Shown here: positions 44,601 to 53,998 of the stretch, piece by piece
Layout of the letters: the number at the start of each line of letters is the position of its first letter
Numbering within the stretch: position 1 is the first letter of the stretch
Origin: JABSSA01 sp039975755
GTDB taxonomy: Bacteria; Pseudomonadota; Alphaproteobacteria; Rhodobacterales; Rhodobacteraceae
Direction: 5' to 3'
Assembly (NCBI GenBank): GCA_039975755.1
Contig: JBDWGM010000004.1
Location: 1-64,000 of the forward strand
DNA: 64,000 nt
Position numbers and translations under genes: made by a program
The notes under the pieces: model-generated
What the model was told of the DNA's origin: nothing
Databases searched by the model: none
Seen by the model: the letters and a program-made list of their open reading frames with translations, nothing else

Positions 44601-46037
44601 ATGACTTATGACCCAATGGGCGCAAAAGCGCTTTTCTCCAATGCGGTTGCGGTAGATAATATTCTCTACGACACCGACAGTTACAAACTTTCCCACTTCA
44701 GCCAATATCCCGAAGGCACCCAATATGTGTCTTCCTATGTAGAACCGCGCCGCGCGTGGGGGCAGATTGATCAGGTCATATTCTTTGGCCTGCAGATAGA
44801 GCTGGCGAAATTGGCGGGTAAAGTCGTGACCCAAGCCATGCTGGATGAAGCAACTCCATTTCTGAAAGCGCACGGTTTCGACATCTTCGTGGACGGTTGG
44901 CAGTATATCATCGATACATACAAAGGGCGTCTGCCGATCAAGATCGAGGCCTTGCCCGAAGGCACCCTTGCACCTGTTTCAATCCCGCAGTTGCGGATCG
45001 AAAATACTGATCCCAATTGCTTCTGGTTGGTGTCCTATCTGGAAACACGTCTGTTACGGGCCATCTGGTACCCAAGCAGTGTCGCCAGCCTGTCTTACTT
45101 TGTGATGGGAAACATCCGTGAACGGCTTATTCAGACCGACGGTGACGCCGCTGGTGCAGAATTCAAACTGCACGATTTCGGGGCCCGTGGCGCCACCTGT
45201 TTTGAGGCTGCAGGCATCGGGGGGGCTGCACACCTCGTCAGCTCCTTGGGCACAGATACAATTGCGGGCTTGGTCTATGCGCGCAACTTCTATGGTGCCG
45301 ATATGGCTGGGTTCTCTATTTCGGCCAGCGAACACTCCACCATGACTGCGGCGGGCGAAGACGGTGAGCTCAACCAGATGCGCAGGTTCTTACAGCAAAA
45401 CCCTGCGGGTATCATTGCTTGTGTCAGCGACAGCTATGATTTGATGCGGGCCGTCAAAGACTACTGGGGTGGCGCGTTGAAAGACGACGTTTTGGCCCGT
45501 GACGGCGTGTTGGTCGTGCGGCCCGACAGTGGCGATCCGTTAGAAATCGTCCCTGACGTGATCGAAGCCTTGATGGCCAAGTTCGGATACAGTCTGTCCA
45601 AACAAGGTTACCGGATATTGCCCGAAAAGGTCCGCGTGATCCAAGGGGATGGAGTGAACAAAGACTCTATCCTGCAGATCATGGATGTGATGATCGAACG
45701 GGGCTTGGCCATCGGGAACATCGCGTTCGGCATGGGCGGCGGCCTATTGCAAAAGGTCGATCGAGATAGCTTCGGCTACGCGATGAAGGCGTCTGCTGTG
45801 TACTACGGTGGTAAATGGCACGATGTGTTCAAAGACCCGATCACTGCAAAGGGCAGCAAAACATCCAAGAAAGGTAAACAGGGTGTGATGCGCACAGAGT
45901 CCGGCGCATTCGTTGCCAGGCCGGCGGCGAACATACCCAAAGGAGGCGATGCACTGGAGTGTGTGTTCCTGAACGGTGAAATCAAACAGGTGCAAACCTT
46001 TGATCAAATCCGCGCACGTGCTTGGCCTGACGTCTGA
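44601..46037 (+). CDS. nadV: Nicotinamide phosphoribosyltransferase
   Basis: A 478-residue enzyme that joins nicotinamide and PRPP to give NMN, the substrate of NadM next door. YDTDSYKLSHFSQYPEGTQY at the N-terminus, HDFGARGATCFEAAGIGGAA, and VRPDSGDPLEIV are the NAMPT motifs. The ribosome site GAGGAGG is strong. A 95-base gap separates it from nadM, and a hairpin terminator follows, so it ends the operon. Confidence 0.92.
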   Translation: MTYDPMGAKALFSNAVAVDNILYDTDSYKLSHFSQYPEGTQYVSSYVEPRRAWGQIDQVIFFGLQIELAKLAGKVVTQAMLDEATPFLKAHGFDIFVDGWQYIIDTYKGRLPIKIEALPEGTLAPVSIPQLRIENTDPNCFWLVSYLETRLLRAIWYPSSVASLSYFVMGNIRERLIQTDGDAAGAEFKLHDFGARGATCFEAAGIGGAAHLVSSLGTDTIAGLVYARNFYGADMAGFSISASEHSTMTAAGEDGELNQMRRFLQQNPAGIIACVSDSYDLMRAVKDYWGGALKDDVLARDGVLVVRPDSGDPLEIVPDVIEALMAKFGYSLSKQGYRILPEKVRVIQGDGVNKDSILQIMDVMIERGLAIGNIAFGMGGGLLQKVDRDSFGYAMKASAVYYGGKWHDVFKDPITAKGSKTSKKGKQGVMRTESGAFVARPAANIPKGGDALECVFLNGEIKQVQTFDQIRARAWPDV

Positions 46038-46065
46038 AAATAGAGTGCAGCCCTAACACCTGTAG

Positions 46066-46083
46066 CGGCCCCTTCAGGGGCCG
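46066..46083 (+). terminator. Terminator hairpin after nadV
   Basis: CGGCCCC and GGGGCCG form a perfect seven-base stem with a four-base loop, 29 bases after the nadV stop. Only a weak T-rich tail (TTATCC) follows. Confidence 0.65.
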
Positions 46084-46212
46084 TTATCCATGTCGGCCTT
46101 ACCTTGTTGGGGATGTCCCAAAGCTGTCGGAAACATCGGCACGGCTTTGAGATTAAAATTTCGCGAAGCTCTTTTGCGTTGCAATTGGATCACTGAAGAA
46201 GGAGGCGTCGGT

Positions 46213-46860
46213 TTAACGCGGCTTAGCTTTCTCTAAATAGGCGTCCATTGCGGGTCGGTATGCTATCAGTTCTTCGCTGACGACGTTAAATGATTGAAGT
46301 CGTTTGTCATAATCAACCACTATATCCGGCCATCTGATTGGTAAATCAAGTGCGGCCTCAAATGCCTTGATCCACGCAAATGTCACTGCAAATCCGCAAT
46401 CACATAACCATAATGTGCCAGTATCAAGTGGGTTTTGTGATAATAACAAACCAAGCGATGAGAGCTGTTTGGAAATCAGCGCACCGCCGTTTTTCACTGC
46501 GTCTGGGTCGCGCGTTTCATAATCCACATGGGGATAGATTGCGCGCACGGCAGGTTCTAGGCGCGTGTCGTGGGATCGGCTAAATTCACGTGCTTTGGCA
46601 CGCAGTTTTGGAGTGTCGGGTAACATTGGAACGTCTGGAAAGGCCTCTTCCAGGTATTCAGCAATTGCTTCGGAATCTGACAACATCAAATCGTCGTGGA
46701 TCATAGCCGGCAGGTTCCCCGATGGCACGATCGCACGGTATGCATCAGATCCGTACCCACCGGGTGGTGGAAGCTGTTCGAATGGGATGGATTTGTGTGC
46801 CAGCATGATCCGCAGTTTGGCACAGTACACAGCGACTGGGACGGAATAGATTGTTAGCAT
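46213..46860 (-). CDS. Glutathione S-transferase family protein
   Basis: A 215-residue protein. YSVPVAVYCAKLRIMLAHKS starts a thioredoxin-like domain; PSGNLPAMIHDDLMLSDSEA is the glutathione-binding segment with the cis-proline and Ser-Glu motifs. The helical C-terminal domain follows. I chose ATG 46860 (MLTIYSVPV) because the upstream extension is unlike the family. A single gene. Substrate unknown. Confidence 0.83.
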   Translation of the reverse strand: MLTIYSVPVAVYCAKLRIMLAHKSIPFEQLPPPGGYGSDAYRAIVPSGNLPAMIHDDLMLSDSEAIAEYLEEAFPDVPMLPDTPKLRAKAREFSRSHDTRLEPAVRAIYPHVDYETRDPDAVKNGGALISKQLSSLGLLLSQNPLDTGTLWLCDCGFAVTFAWIKAFEAALDLPIRWPDIVVDYDKRLQSFNVVSEELIAYRPAMDAYLEKAKPR

Positions 46861-47032
46861 CTCGGGCCTCTTGGTGTTCAGAGGAAAAGGCCAGCCACCT
46901 AGGTTGGTGTCAAGGGCGGTGTACGCGGTCCAGCTTTTGATTGGGCACACCACGATGGAAAGCACAGTCCGATGTCTAGGTGCCGAACTGCAAGACGCAT
47001 TGGCGGAATCAAACGCTAATGAAAATGTTGCA

Positions 47033-47053
47033 GGCGGCCCATGACCGGCCGCC
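47033..47053. terminator. Hairpin at the 3' end of the EF-G-like gene
   Basis: GGCGGCC and GGCCGCC form a perfect seven-base stem with a seven-base loop. It lies nine bases after the EF-G stop on the minus strand. On the plus strand it is followed by a T-rich tail, on the minus strand less so, so orientation is uncertain. Confidence 0.55.
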
Positions 47054-47061
47054 TTATTTGT

Positions 47062-49107
47062 TTAAGCACTCGCGCGCAGGTCCGTTGCGATCACTTTCGG
47101 GACCTCTGCATAGTGATCAAGCACCATGGAAAAGGTGGCCCGACCGCGTGACAGCGAGCGCAATGCGCTGACATAGCCGAACATCGTTGCCAGCGGCACA
47201 TGGGCCACGATGTTGTGTCCGGCTTTCCCCGCCTCCGACTGCACCACGGTGCCACGCCGTGTATTCAGATCGCCGATCACAGCACCGACAAAGTCGTCTG
47301 GCGTCGCGATGTCGACTTTCATGCGCGGTTCCAGAAGAACCACCCCACCTTCGGCAAAGCCTTCAACCGTGGCTTCCCGAGCGACCCGTTCGAACGCAGT
47401 CGCCGAACTGTCGTTAGGGTGGAATGCCCCATCAACAAGCGTGACGCGTGCGCCCGACATAGGCCACCCAAGTCCTGAGCCGCTGGCAAATGCCGTCCGC
47501 ACCCCAGCTTCGACAGCTGGGATGTATTCGGACGGCACAGCGCCGCCGGTGATGTTGTCGATAAAGACAAGGTCTTCGTCGGGTTCAACCACCAGCTTGA
47601 CTCGCGCAAACTGCCCAGGCCCACCGGTTTGCTTACGCAAAGTGCGGTCGACCACGGCTTTGCCGATCAACGCCTCTCGATAGGCCACGCGCGGCTGACC
47701 AAGATTGGCTGAGATGCCATAGGTGCCTGCGATTTCCTCCAGAGTGATCTGAAGGTGCAATTCACCCATGCCTGCAACCAGCGTCTGTCCCGTTTCGGGA
47801 TCAGTGCCGACACGCAAAGACGGATCTTCGCGCGCCATTGTTGCCAGCACCTGACCCAGCTTGGATTGCGCCAGAGCATCAGACGCCTCGACCACAGCCT
47901 CGATCACCGGCTCTGGACAGACCAACCCATCCAGAACCAAAGGCATCTTCGGATCGCTCAGGCTGTCGCCCGCACGCACCGATTTCAAGCCCATGACCGC
48001 AATCACATCGCCTGCTTCAGCCACGTCCAAATCAACGTGATCGTCGGCATGCATCTTAAGGATGCGGCCAACGCGTTCACGATCTCCGGTCGTGGCGTTC
48101 AGCACAGCCATACCTTTTTCCAGCCGTCCTGCATAAAGCCGGACAGTCGACAGCGCACCATACTTAGTGACACGGCTCTTGGCGACAAGCGCCAGTAACG
48201 GTGCCTTTGCGTCAACGTCACGAGTCTGCGTCTCACCATCAGGTGCCACGCCTTGCGCAGCTGGCCGGTCCAAAGGTGACGGACAGTAGGCCGCAATCGC
48301 GTCCATCAAAGGTTGCACCCCGATGTTGCGATACGCCGAGCCTGCCAGAACCGGCACTCCAGCACCCTTGATACAGGCCGTCCGCACAAGTCCGCGCAGC
48401 GTTTCGGCATCAATGTGTTCACCGCCAAGGTATCGAACCAGAGCCCGATCATCATGTTCGGCAACCATTTCGACCAAAACCAAGCGGGCCCGTTCAGCAT
48501 GTTCAAACAGTGCGTCTGGCACATCAGTCACCTCTGGTTTCGTTGCATCCGAGGTCCACAAGAGCGCGCGCATGGCGATCAAGTCGATCACGCCAAAGAA
48601 CGCGTTATCAGACCCCATTGGCATCTGAACAACCAAAGGTTCTGCCCCAAGCTGGTCCCGGATTTGCACAACGCAACCGTCAAAGTCCGCACCAAGGCTG
48701 TCCATCTTGTTGATGAACGCAATCCGCGGCGTGCCATAACGATCCGCCTGCCGCCAGACGGTTTCGGACTGTGGCTCTACGCCAGACACTGCTGAAAAGA
48801 CCGCGACAGCGCCGTCGAGCACGCGCAAGGACCGTTCGACTTCAATCGTGAAATCGACGTGCCCAGGCGTGTCGATGACGGTGACGTCGCAACCGTCCCA
48901 TTCAAATGCAGTGGCCGCAGCCGAGATCGTAATGCCGTGCGCCTGTTCAACCGCGCGACTGTCCATTTCGGTGTTACCCGTGTGGACATCGCCGACCTTA
49001 TGGATCCGCCCTGCATTGAACAAAATGCGTTCCGTCAATGTGGTCTTGCCAGCGTCAACATGTGCCATGATGCCAATGTTGCGGATGTTATTAATGTGCC
49101 GGGCCAT
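47062..49107 (-). CDS. Elongation factor G paralogue (EF-G2-like)
   Basis: A 681-residue translational GTPase. HVDAGKTTLTERILF is the P-loop; RAVEQAHGITISAAATAFEW, DTPGHVDFTIEV and NKMD complete the G motifs. Domains II to V follow, with GELHLQITLEEI and RGRATFSMVLDHYAEVP near the end. It stands alone rather than with rpsL, rpsG and tuf, and the switch I sequence differs from typical housekeeping fusA, so it is probably a second EF-G, perhaps for recycling or stress. AAAGGAGGG precedes ATG 49107, ruling out the longer reading. Confidence 0.88.
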   Translation of the reverse strand: MARHINNIRNIGIMAHVDAGKTTLTERILFNAGRIHKVGDVHTGNTEMDSRAVEQAHGITISAAATAFEWDGCDVTVIDTPGHVDFTIEVERSLRVLDGAVAVFSAVSGVEPQSETVWRQADRYGTPRIAFINKMDSLGADFDGCVVQIRDQLGAEPLVVQMPMGSDNAFFGVIDLIAMRALLWTSDATKPEVTDVPDALFEHAERARLVLVEMVAEHDDRALVRYLGGEHIDAETLRGLVRTACIKGAGVPVLAGSAYRNIGVQPLMDAIAAYCPSPLDRPAAQGVAPDGETQTRDVDAKAPLLALVAKSRVTKYGALSTVRLYAGRLEKGMAVLNATTGDRERVGRILKMHADDHVDLDVAEAGDVIAVMGLKSVRAGDSLSDPKMPLVLDGLVCPEPVIEAVVEASDALAQSKLGQVLATMAREDPSLRVGTDPETGQTLVAGMGELHLQITLEEIAGTYGISANLGQPRVAYREALIGKAVVDRTLRKQTGGPGQFARVKLVVEPDEDLVFIDNITGGAVPSEYIPAVEAGVRTAFASGSGLGWPMSGARVTLVDGAFHPNDSSATAFERVAREATVEGFAEGGVVLLEPRMKVDIATPDDFVGAVIGDLNTRRGTVVQSEAGKAGHNIVAHVPLATMFGYVSALRSLSRGRATFSMVLDHYAEVPKVIATDLRASA

Positions 49108-49571
49108 AACTGACCCTCCTTTCCAAGGCACGCATGACGGCTGCAAATCAGGACAGCGCGCACATACGGCCCGAGGCACCTTCTCTAGTGGTGCGATTTC
49201 ATATGGTGTTGAGGAAGAGGGAAAGGCCCTCGTGATGGAGACGCGCAAGAGTACCCCTGACGGATCGTCAGAGCGTCTCCCCTATCTGGCTATCTTCAGT
49301 CATCACGCGCCTCCTTTTGGCTGATCGACGGGTTAATGCAAGTCGGCGATTCGTGTCAACTGAAAGGCTGCCTAGTGTGTATTGAGTCGTAGTTCGGATT
49401 TCGCCCTGTCGAACCGAAATTCGGAATTTGTGCAAAGTACGACACCAATCACATCCAGCCCCTTCGCGCAGTGTGCAGCGTCATACGCCAGCAATGGCCA
49501 GGTCCCAGGATAAGCCCTTTTTTGGATCCGTTCGCATGTGCTGCCCGTCCACGTGGTCCAATTGCGCGTCA
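49108..49571. other. Intergenic region, 464 bases
   Basis: It lies between the EF-G-like gene start and the DUF547 gene end, both on the minus strand. The part next to EF-G holds its promoter and ribosome site. No gene, RNA or clear terminator is visible, though imperfect inverted repeats of TTCGG/CCGAA occur near 49390-49430. Confidence 0.5.
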
Positions 49572-50402
49572 CTACTGCGCTTCATTCAAAGACCAATCAT
49601 ATTGATATCGATCGATGCGCCCCCGTGCCTGCAATGCGGCGGCTTTGGGCTCAGGGGACTTGCTGATCAAACGTTCAAGGACCTCACTTTGGTTGGCCCC
49701 GAAGTCTTCACGAAACCAGATGTAAATTTTGGACGCAGTCACACGCCCGTCTTCGTCGATGCTGATCCCACGATCATCCGCCAGATAGGAAAGTTCCGCT
49801 GCCTCTAGCGCAGCATCAAGCCCCGCGCCACGCCACGCTTGTGGCGCGAGATTGGGGCAAGACGCAGCGGCGCAATTCAAGGCGTAGTGAATACGTGGCT
49901 CGTTGAAGGTCGGGCGTATGATGCGGTGTTCAATATCGTTCAGACTAAGCGCCGTGCCATTGACCATAACGTCTTTGCGGTTCCAAGGGCCGATGCTGAG
50001 CGGTCCATCTTTGATCTCTCGGATACTGCCGACGGGATAAGCATCTAAGACAACGCGAATGGTTTGCGCATTATACAGGTTGATCCAATACGCCAGTTGA
50101 TCATTACGCTCCAAGTTGCCCGGATTTACCTGTTGCAGTTGATCGACGAAGCTTGCCAGATTGGCTCGATCCGTCGCGCCGACCGCTTTGTAATCCATGC
50201 GCGCGATACCACTTGCGTCTTTGGACCAATACTTGGTCAAAAACTGATCATAGGTCGCGTAATTCACCTGTTCCGTTTGCACTGGAGTTTGGAAGGCGAA
50301 ATTTTCGGACAGCAAGGTCGGTTTTGGCAAGGCGAGACGTTCAACGGATGCACATGCACTGAGGCTGATGGCAAGTGAAGCAACTACTAGGGTTCGCAGC
50401 AT
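49572..50402 (-). CDS. DUF547 lipoprotein
   Basis: The 276-residue protein starts with a lipoprotein signal, MLRTLVVASLAISLSACAS, with the lipobox cysteine at residue 17. The mature part is DUF547: QLAYWINLYNAQTIRVVLDA and RIHYALNCAAASCPNL with the conserved cysteines. DUF547 is thought to be related to cysteine-protease or transglutaminase-like folds, with no assigned role. ATG 50402 with GGGAAG upstream is preferred to a start 20 codons earlier. Confidence 0.83.
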   Translation of the reverse strand: MLRTLVVASLAISLSACASVERLALPKPTLLSENFAFQTPVQTEQVNYATYDQFLTKYWSKDASGIARMDYKAVGATDRANLASFVDQLQQVNPGNLERNDQLAYWINLYNAQTIRVVLDAYPVGSIREIKDGPLSIGPWNRKDVMVNGTALSLNDIEHRIIRPTFNEPRIHYALNCAAASCPNLAPQAWRGAGLDAALEAAELSYLADDRGISIDEDGRVTASKIYIWFREDFGANQSEVLERLISKSPEPKAAALQARGRIDRYQYDWSLNEAQ

Positions 50403-50687
50403 TGTCGATCTTCCCTTATTTTGTTCAGATCGAGTGTTTTCAGTACAGACCCTTAAGGACAAGCCACCTCTCGCAGATGTGCACCTTCGTCAGGTAAGCC
50501 AACACGTGCTGCGCGGCTGCAAATGTCCGGAAAGCGGTGATTGAAAATTGCGCCTCAACTGGGCGCAGTGCCCGTGTAAGGGCCAACAGACCAGCATTGC
50601 CGTTGGCCCTCGATATTCAGGGGTTTCTAGGCTGGGGCCGAAGCGAAAAGTCTGTGATCAATTCCAGCAAGATTGAAACGAGCTAAA

Positions 50688-51227
50688 TCAGCCCCGGACA
50701 ATCCACTGTTTGAAATTCGGCTCCAAGGTGTCACAGGATGCGAGGATCAGATCGCAGGATTGGAACGGACCTGCCTCGTCAATGACCGAAGAGACAGTCA
50801 GACACTGCGATGGATCTGTGCCGAGGCGCATTTCCATTGTTTCAGCATCATAGGCGAATTTCTGATTTGATGTGGAGGCGTCGCATGCGATCAAACCGAA
50901 TGGATTAACCTCGTTCTCCGGCGCGTTATGAGCCATGCATTTGTTCTCATAGGTTACCGAAGAAATCATGCCGGTGTCCTCTCCATAGGAAAACAAGACA
51001 TCATTGCCACTTGGTTTGCACGAGTGGGCATGAAGCAAATCAGTCAAATCGCGGCCATCAGTGTCGATGCACCATCCTAGCTTTGCTTCTTCCTGAAGGT
51101 TGTCGGCGAGGTGAATGATTGCGCCTTGGGTTTTGATGCTCGGCGCTTCTGCAAATGCAGGCAGCGTGATGCCAAGGCCCAAAGTTGCGGCAATCATTGT
51201 GGGGGTGATGGAAGAGATGTTTCTCAT
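50688..51227 (-). CDS. Secreted ricin-type beta-trefoil lectin-like protein
   Basis: The 179-residue protein has a signal peptide ending in PAFAEAP. GWCIDTDGRDLTD, ENKCMAHNA, SNQKFAYDAETMEMRLG and FKQWIVRG fit the QxF/W pattern of ricin B lectins, with three repeats. Six cysteines may form disulfides. AAGGA is well spaced from ATG 51227 but almost touches ATG 51236, so I chose the inner start. It follows the DUF1499 gene with 11 bases between and is probably co-transcribed with it. The ligand is unknown. Confidence 0.7.
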   Translation of the reverse strand: MRNISSITPTMIAATLGLGITLPAFAEAPSIKTQGAIIHLADNLQEEAKLGWCIDTDGRDLTDLLHAHSCKPSGNDVLFSYGEDTGMISSVTYENKCMAHNAPENEVNPFGLIACDASTSNQKFAYDAETMEMRLGTDPSQCLTVSSVIDEAGPFQSCDLILASCDTLEPNFKQWIVRG

Positions 51228-51238
51228 TTTAGTCATCC

Positions 51239-51958
51239 TTAGAACTGCTGTTGAAATTCACGAATTCGGGCTGCGTTGACACCACGGTCACTGCGGCCAA
51301 CGCGGGACACGCTGCGCATATCCACACGGCTTCCGCTGTCTTGTTCGCTCACGACAACCGCAACATCGTCTGCAAAGTAAAAGACGGATGTGCGAGTCGT
51401 TGCTTCGAAACGACGGGCTTCGGCGTCCGAAGCGACAATTTCCCATCCCGTATCATTGGCAAGCTCTAACGCACGGGCAAATGCCGCATCAGCGGAAAGG
51501 TCGGTTTCTAGCGGTGCGATATCTGGGTACGTAGCGGCTTGGGTTTGGGCCACCTCTTCACCGGCATAGACAAGCGACGTCCGCGCACCTTCGCGAGTGT
51601 CATCCAAAACCAAGAATTCTGGCGGATTGGTTGTGTCAGTCGTGATGTCATTGATCGGGGCACCGCGCACAGGTGGGTTAAGCCTAGATGAAATCATCGG
51701 ACCCAAACTGATCACGCCAACAACTGTGACCACTCCGCCCAGCACTGCGCCTGCCTTTTCCTTGCGAACAAGATGGGCAATCAGGGCAAGCAGCCCGACG
51801 CCTGTGACAATCATGGCAATCAGATTGAAGTAACCGCGGTACAGGCCAAGGCCGGTAATCGGCTCCCAAACGCCCAATCGCGCCCCGAACAAAAACAACA
51901 ATGTGGCCAGCGCACCTATGATGGCAACCAGCAGTGCGATCTTTCCTGCATGCTTCAT
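51239..51958 (-). CDS. DUF1499 membrane protein
   Basis: A 239-residue protein with three N-terminal hydrophobic segments (about 6-27, 38-60 and 74-92) and a DUF1499 domain from about 145 on, with FEATTRTSVFYFADDVAVVV and VDMRSVSRVGRSDRGVNAAR. DUF1499 has no known biochemical role; it may be extracytoplasmic. It is divergent from the TetR gene across 78 bases holding repeated TGCAA half-sites, so TetR may regulate it. It precedes the lectin-like gene. Confidence 0.83.
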   Translation of the reverse strand: MKHAGKIALLVAIIGALATLLFLFGARLGVWEPITGLGLYRGYFNLIAMIVTGVGLLALIAHLVRKEKAGAVLGGVVTVVGVISLGPMISSRLNPPVRGAPINDITTDTTNPPEFLVLDDTREGARTSLVYAGEEVAQTQAATYPDIAPLETDLSADAAFARALELANDTGWEIVASDAEARRFEATTRTSVFYFADDVAVVVSEQDSGSRVDMRSVSRVGRSDRGVNAARIREFQQQF

Positions 51959-52002
51959 TTTCTCTCCAATCCCTGTCTTGCATATTGCTTATTTGCTCGG
52001 TA

Positions 52003-52025
52003 TGCAAATATTGCACACTATGCAA
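52003..52025. promoter_or_regulatory. Triple half-site operator for the TetR regulator
   Basis: Three alternating half-sites occur: TGCAA, then ATA, TTGCA, then CACTA, TGCAA. Each adjacent pair forms an inverted repeat with a three- or five-base spacer. A further TTGCA lies at 51979-51983. The site ends 11 bases before the TetR start and lies in the DUF1499 promoter region too. Confidence 0.55.
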
Positions 52026-52036
52026 GGTTTAATTGA

Positions 52037-52627
52037 ATGGCACTTCCATTACGGCAAAAACGGCGACAAGAAACGGCGTTTCAAATTCAACGCGCAACGT
52101 TGGATTTGGCCATGCAAAAGAGCCTTGAAAGCACGACCACCGAAGAAATTGCCATTATCTCGGGTGTCAGCACACGGACGTTTTTCAATTATTACCCCAA
52201 CAAAGAGGCTGCAGCCGTAGGGCATCCGCCGAAATTCCGCGAAGAAGACAAAGACGCTTTGCGAAACGGAACAGGCCCGATAGCAGTGGACTTGAAAAGG
52301 ATGTTGGATCGCCACGTGGCAACGTTGTCGGAACAAGAAGACATACTTCGAATGGTCGGGACTATACTGCGTTCAAACGAGAAAGCGCGCGGAATCCTTG
52401 AAGGCCTTCTCGCGGCTGAACGTCAAGAAATTGCCGACGCCTTGTGCAGCCGAGTGAGCAACCGACAAACCGCTGCGGCCCTCGCCAACGCTGTCACATC
52501 AGCAATCGGCGGCGCAATTTTCCTTTGGGAAAATGACAAAGGTTTAACACTTGGCGAAGCGTCGGAAAAAATTTGGGAGGGTTTGATAGATGCATCGCAA
52601 CTTCTTCTGCCGCCGAACGACACCTAG
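52037..52627 (+). CDS. TetR-family transcriptional regulator
   Basis: A 196-residue protein. The N-terminal HTH is EEIAIISGVSTRTFFNYYPN, with the conserved FNYYPNKE. The C-terminal domain is helical and specific to effector. It lies 196 bases upstream of an RND efflux operon on the same strand, so it is the probable repressor of the pump. Repeated TGCAA sites precede its start, suggesting autoregulation. Confidence 0.86.
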   Translation: MALPLRQKRRQETAFQIQRATLDLAMQKSLESTTTEEIAIISGVSTRTFFNYYPNKEAAAVGHPPKFREEDKDALRNGTGPIAVDLKRMLDRHVATLSEQEDILRMVGTILRSNEKARGILEGLLAAERQEIADALCSRVSNRQTAAALANAVTSAIGGAIFLWENDKGLTLGEASEKIWEGLIDASQLLLPPNDT

Positions 52628-52823
52628 CGTCAAAAGAAAGCCTCACAGCTTATCTTTCCCGAAGCGTCAATTGGGTGCCCTCAGAAATGCAGACACACCT
52701 CAAAATGAAGAATAGTTGGACCAGACCCAACGGATCGGACGCCGTGCACCGTATAACCAATCGAAATCAGATTTCCAAAAATTGCCGTTCTTGCACAAGC
52801 AAGGGCTATCGAAAGGCTCAATC

Positions 52824-53998
52824 ATGAAAAAGATCCTCTACGTTATAGCGTCCTTCGCTATCCTTGCAGGCGCCTATGTCTGGTCGTTTGAGGTTCCAGC
52901 CGCGATCCTGCCCCCAACAACCGAAACCGCTCAGGGGACTGGTGGTCCCAGCGGCCCGGGCGGTCCCCCGGAGGACCAGGCGGCCCTGGTGGTCCCGGGG
53001 GCCCCGGTGGTCGCCCCGGTGGTGGTGCGACGACCGTTGTTTTGACGCAGCTTGAAAAGCAGCCATTTGAGAGTGTGTACCGAGCGATTGGCGGTTCTGA
53101 AGCCGTCAACAGCGCCAACGTGACCTCTGACGTGTCCGACAGAATTGTGGAAATTAATCTGCCCCCAAACGCACAGGTGTCTCAAGGTGATATCTTGGTG
53201 CAACTGGATGCGCGGGCCGCAACGCTTTCTCTTGAGACGGCACAAATCGAGTTAGAACAAGCCTCGGACACAGTCGCCCGCTATGAGCTTTTGCGACAAA
53301 CTGGCAATTCCACTGTTTCGGATGTGACAATATCTGAGGCACGGCTGGCACAGCGCCTCGCAGAAGCGAACGTCGCGCAGGCTGAGCTTTCGTTGGAAGA
53401 CCTCACAATTCGAGCACCTATTTCGGGTCGGCTTGGGCTTAGCGAGGTCAGCGTCGGTGACTTCATCAGCGCGAATAGTGAGATTGTCACAATCGACAAT
53501 GCCAGCGCATTGCTGGTCGAGTTCGAACTGCCCGAACGGTCCGTCGGGCTCCTGTCCGTTGGGCGCGAAGTCGCATTGGAAACCCCTTCTTTGACGGGCC
53601 GGTTTTTCGAAGGTGAGATCACCTCTTTTGACAGCCGGATTGATGCGGTCACACGGGCTGTGACGGTCAAGGCGCGTGTCGAAAACCCGGACGAAACACT
53701 CTGGTCGGGCATGACATTTACTGCGCGCCTCACCAACCTCAGCGATCCTCTTTTGGTGGTACCAACGACTGCCATCACGTGGTCCCGCGACGGTGCCAGC
53801 ATTTGGTTCGAGAAAGAAGGCAAAGCACAAAGTACCCCGGCCACGATCCTGTTTCGGCGTGATGAACTTGTCTGGCTGGATGTTGAATTGCCGGTCGGCA
53901 CCATGGTCATCACCGAAGGCGCACACAAACTGCGCCCAGGCTCCGCGATCACCGATGCCAACGCTGACACTCAACGTTCAGATAAGGAACCGACATGA
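52824..53998 (+). CDS. RND efflux membrane-fusion protein, apparently frameshifted
   Basis: Two frames make up this adaptor. The first, 52824-53045, gives a membrane anchor (MKKILYVIASFAILAGAYVW) and the start of a linker TGGPSGPGGPP. At five C bases (52965-52969) the frame is lost; a one-base backward shift continues GGPGGPGGPGGPGGRPGGG, then VVLTQLEKQPFESVYRAIGG and the HlyD-like adaptor with lipoyl/hairpin parts (LVQLDARAATLSLETAQIEL, SLEDLTIRAPISGRLGL). The second ORF alone (53042-53998, 318 residues) would lack the anchor. Causes may be a real mutation, phase variation in the C-tract, or sequence error. The downstream pump is intact and overlaps by four bases. Confidence 0.75.

Noticed and set aside
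46038..47061. tRNA or small RNA genes in the gaps around the GST gene
   Set aside because: Only terminator-like hairpins are visible, with no cloverleaf or conserved T-loop.
52940..53035. Tandem DNA repeat of mobile origin
   Set aside because: Explained by Gly-Gly-Pro codons inside the adaptor linker.
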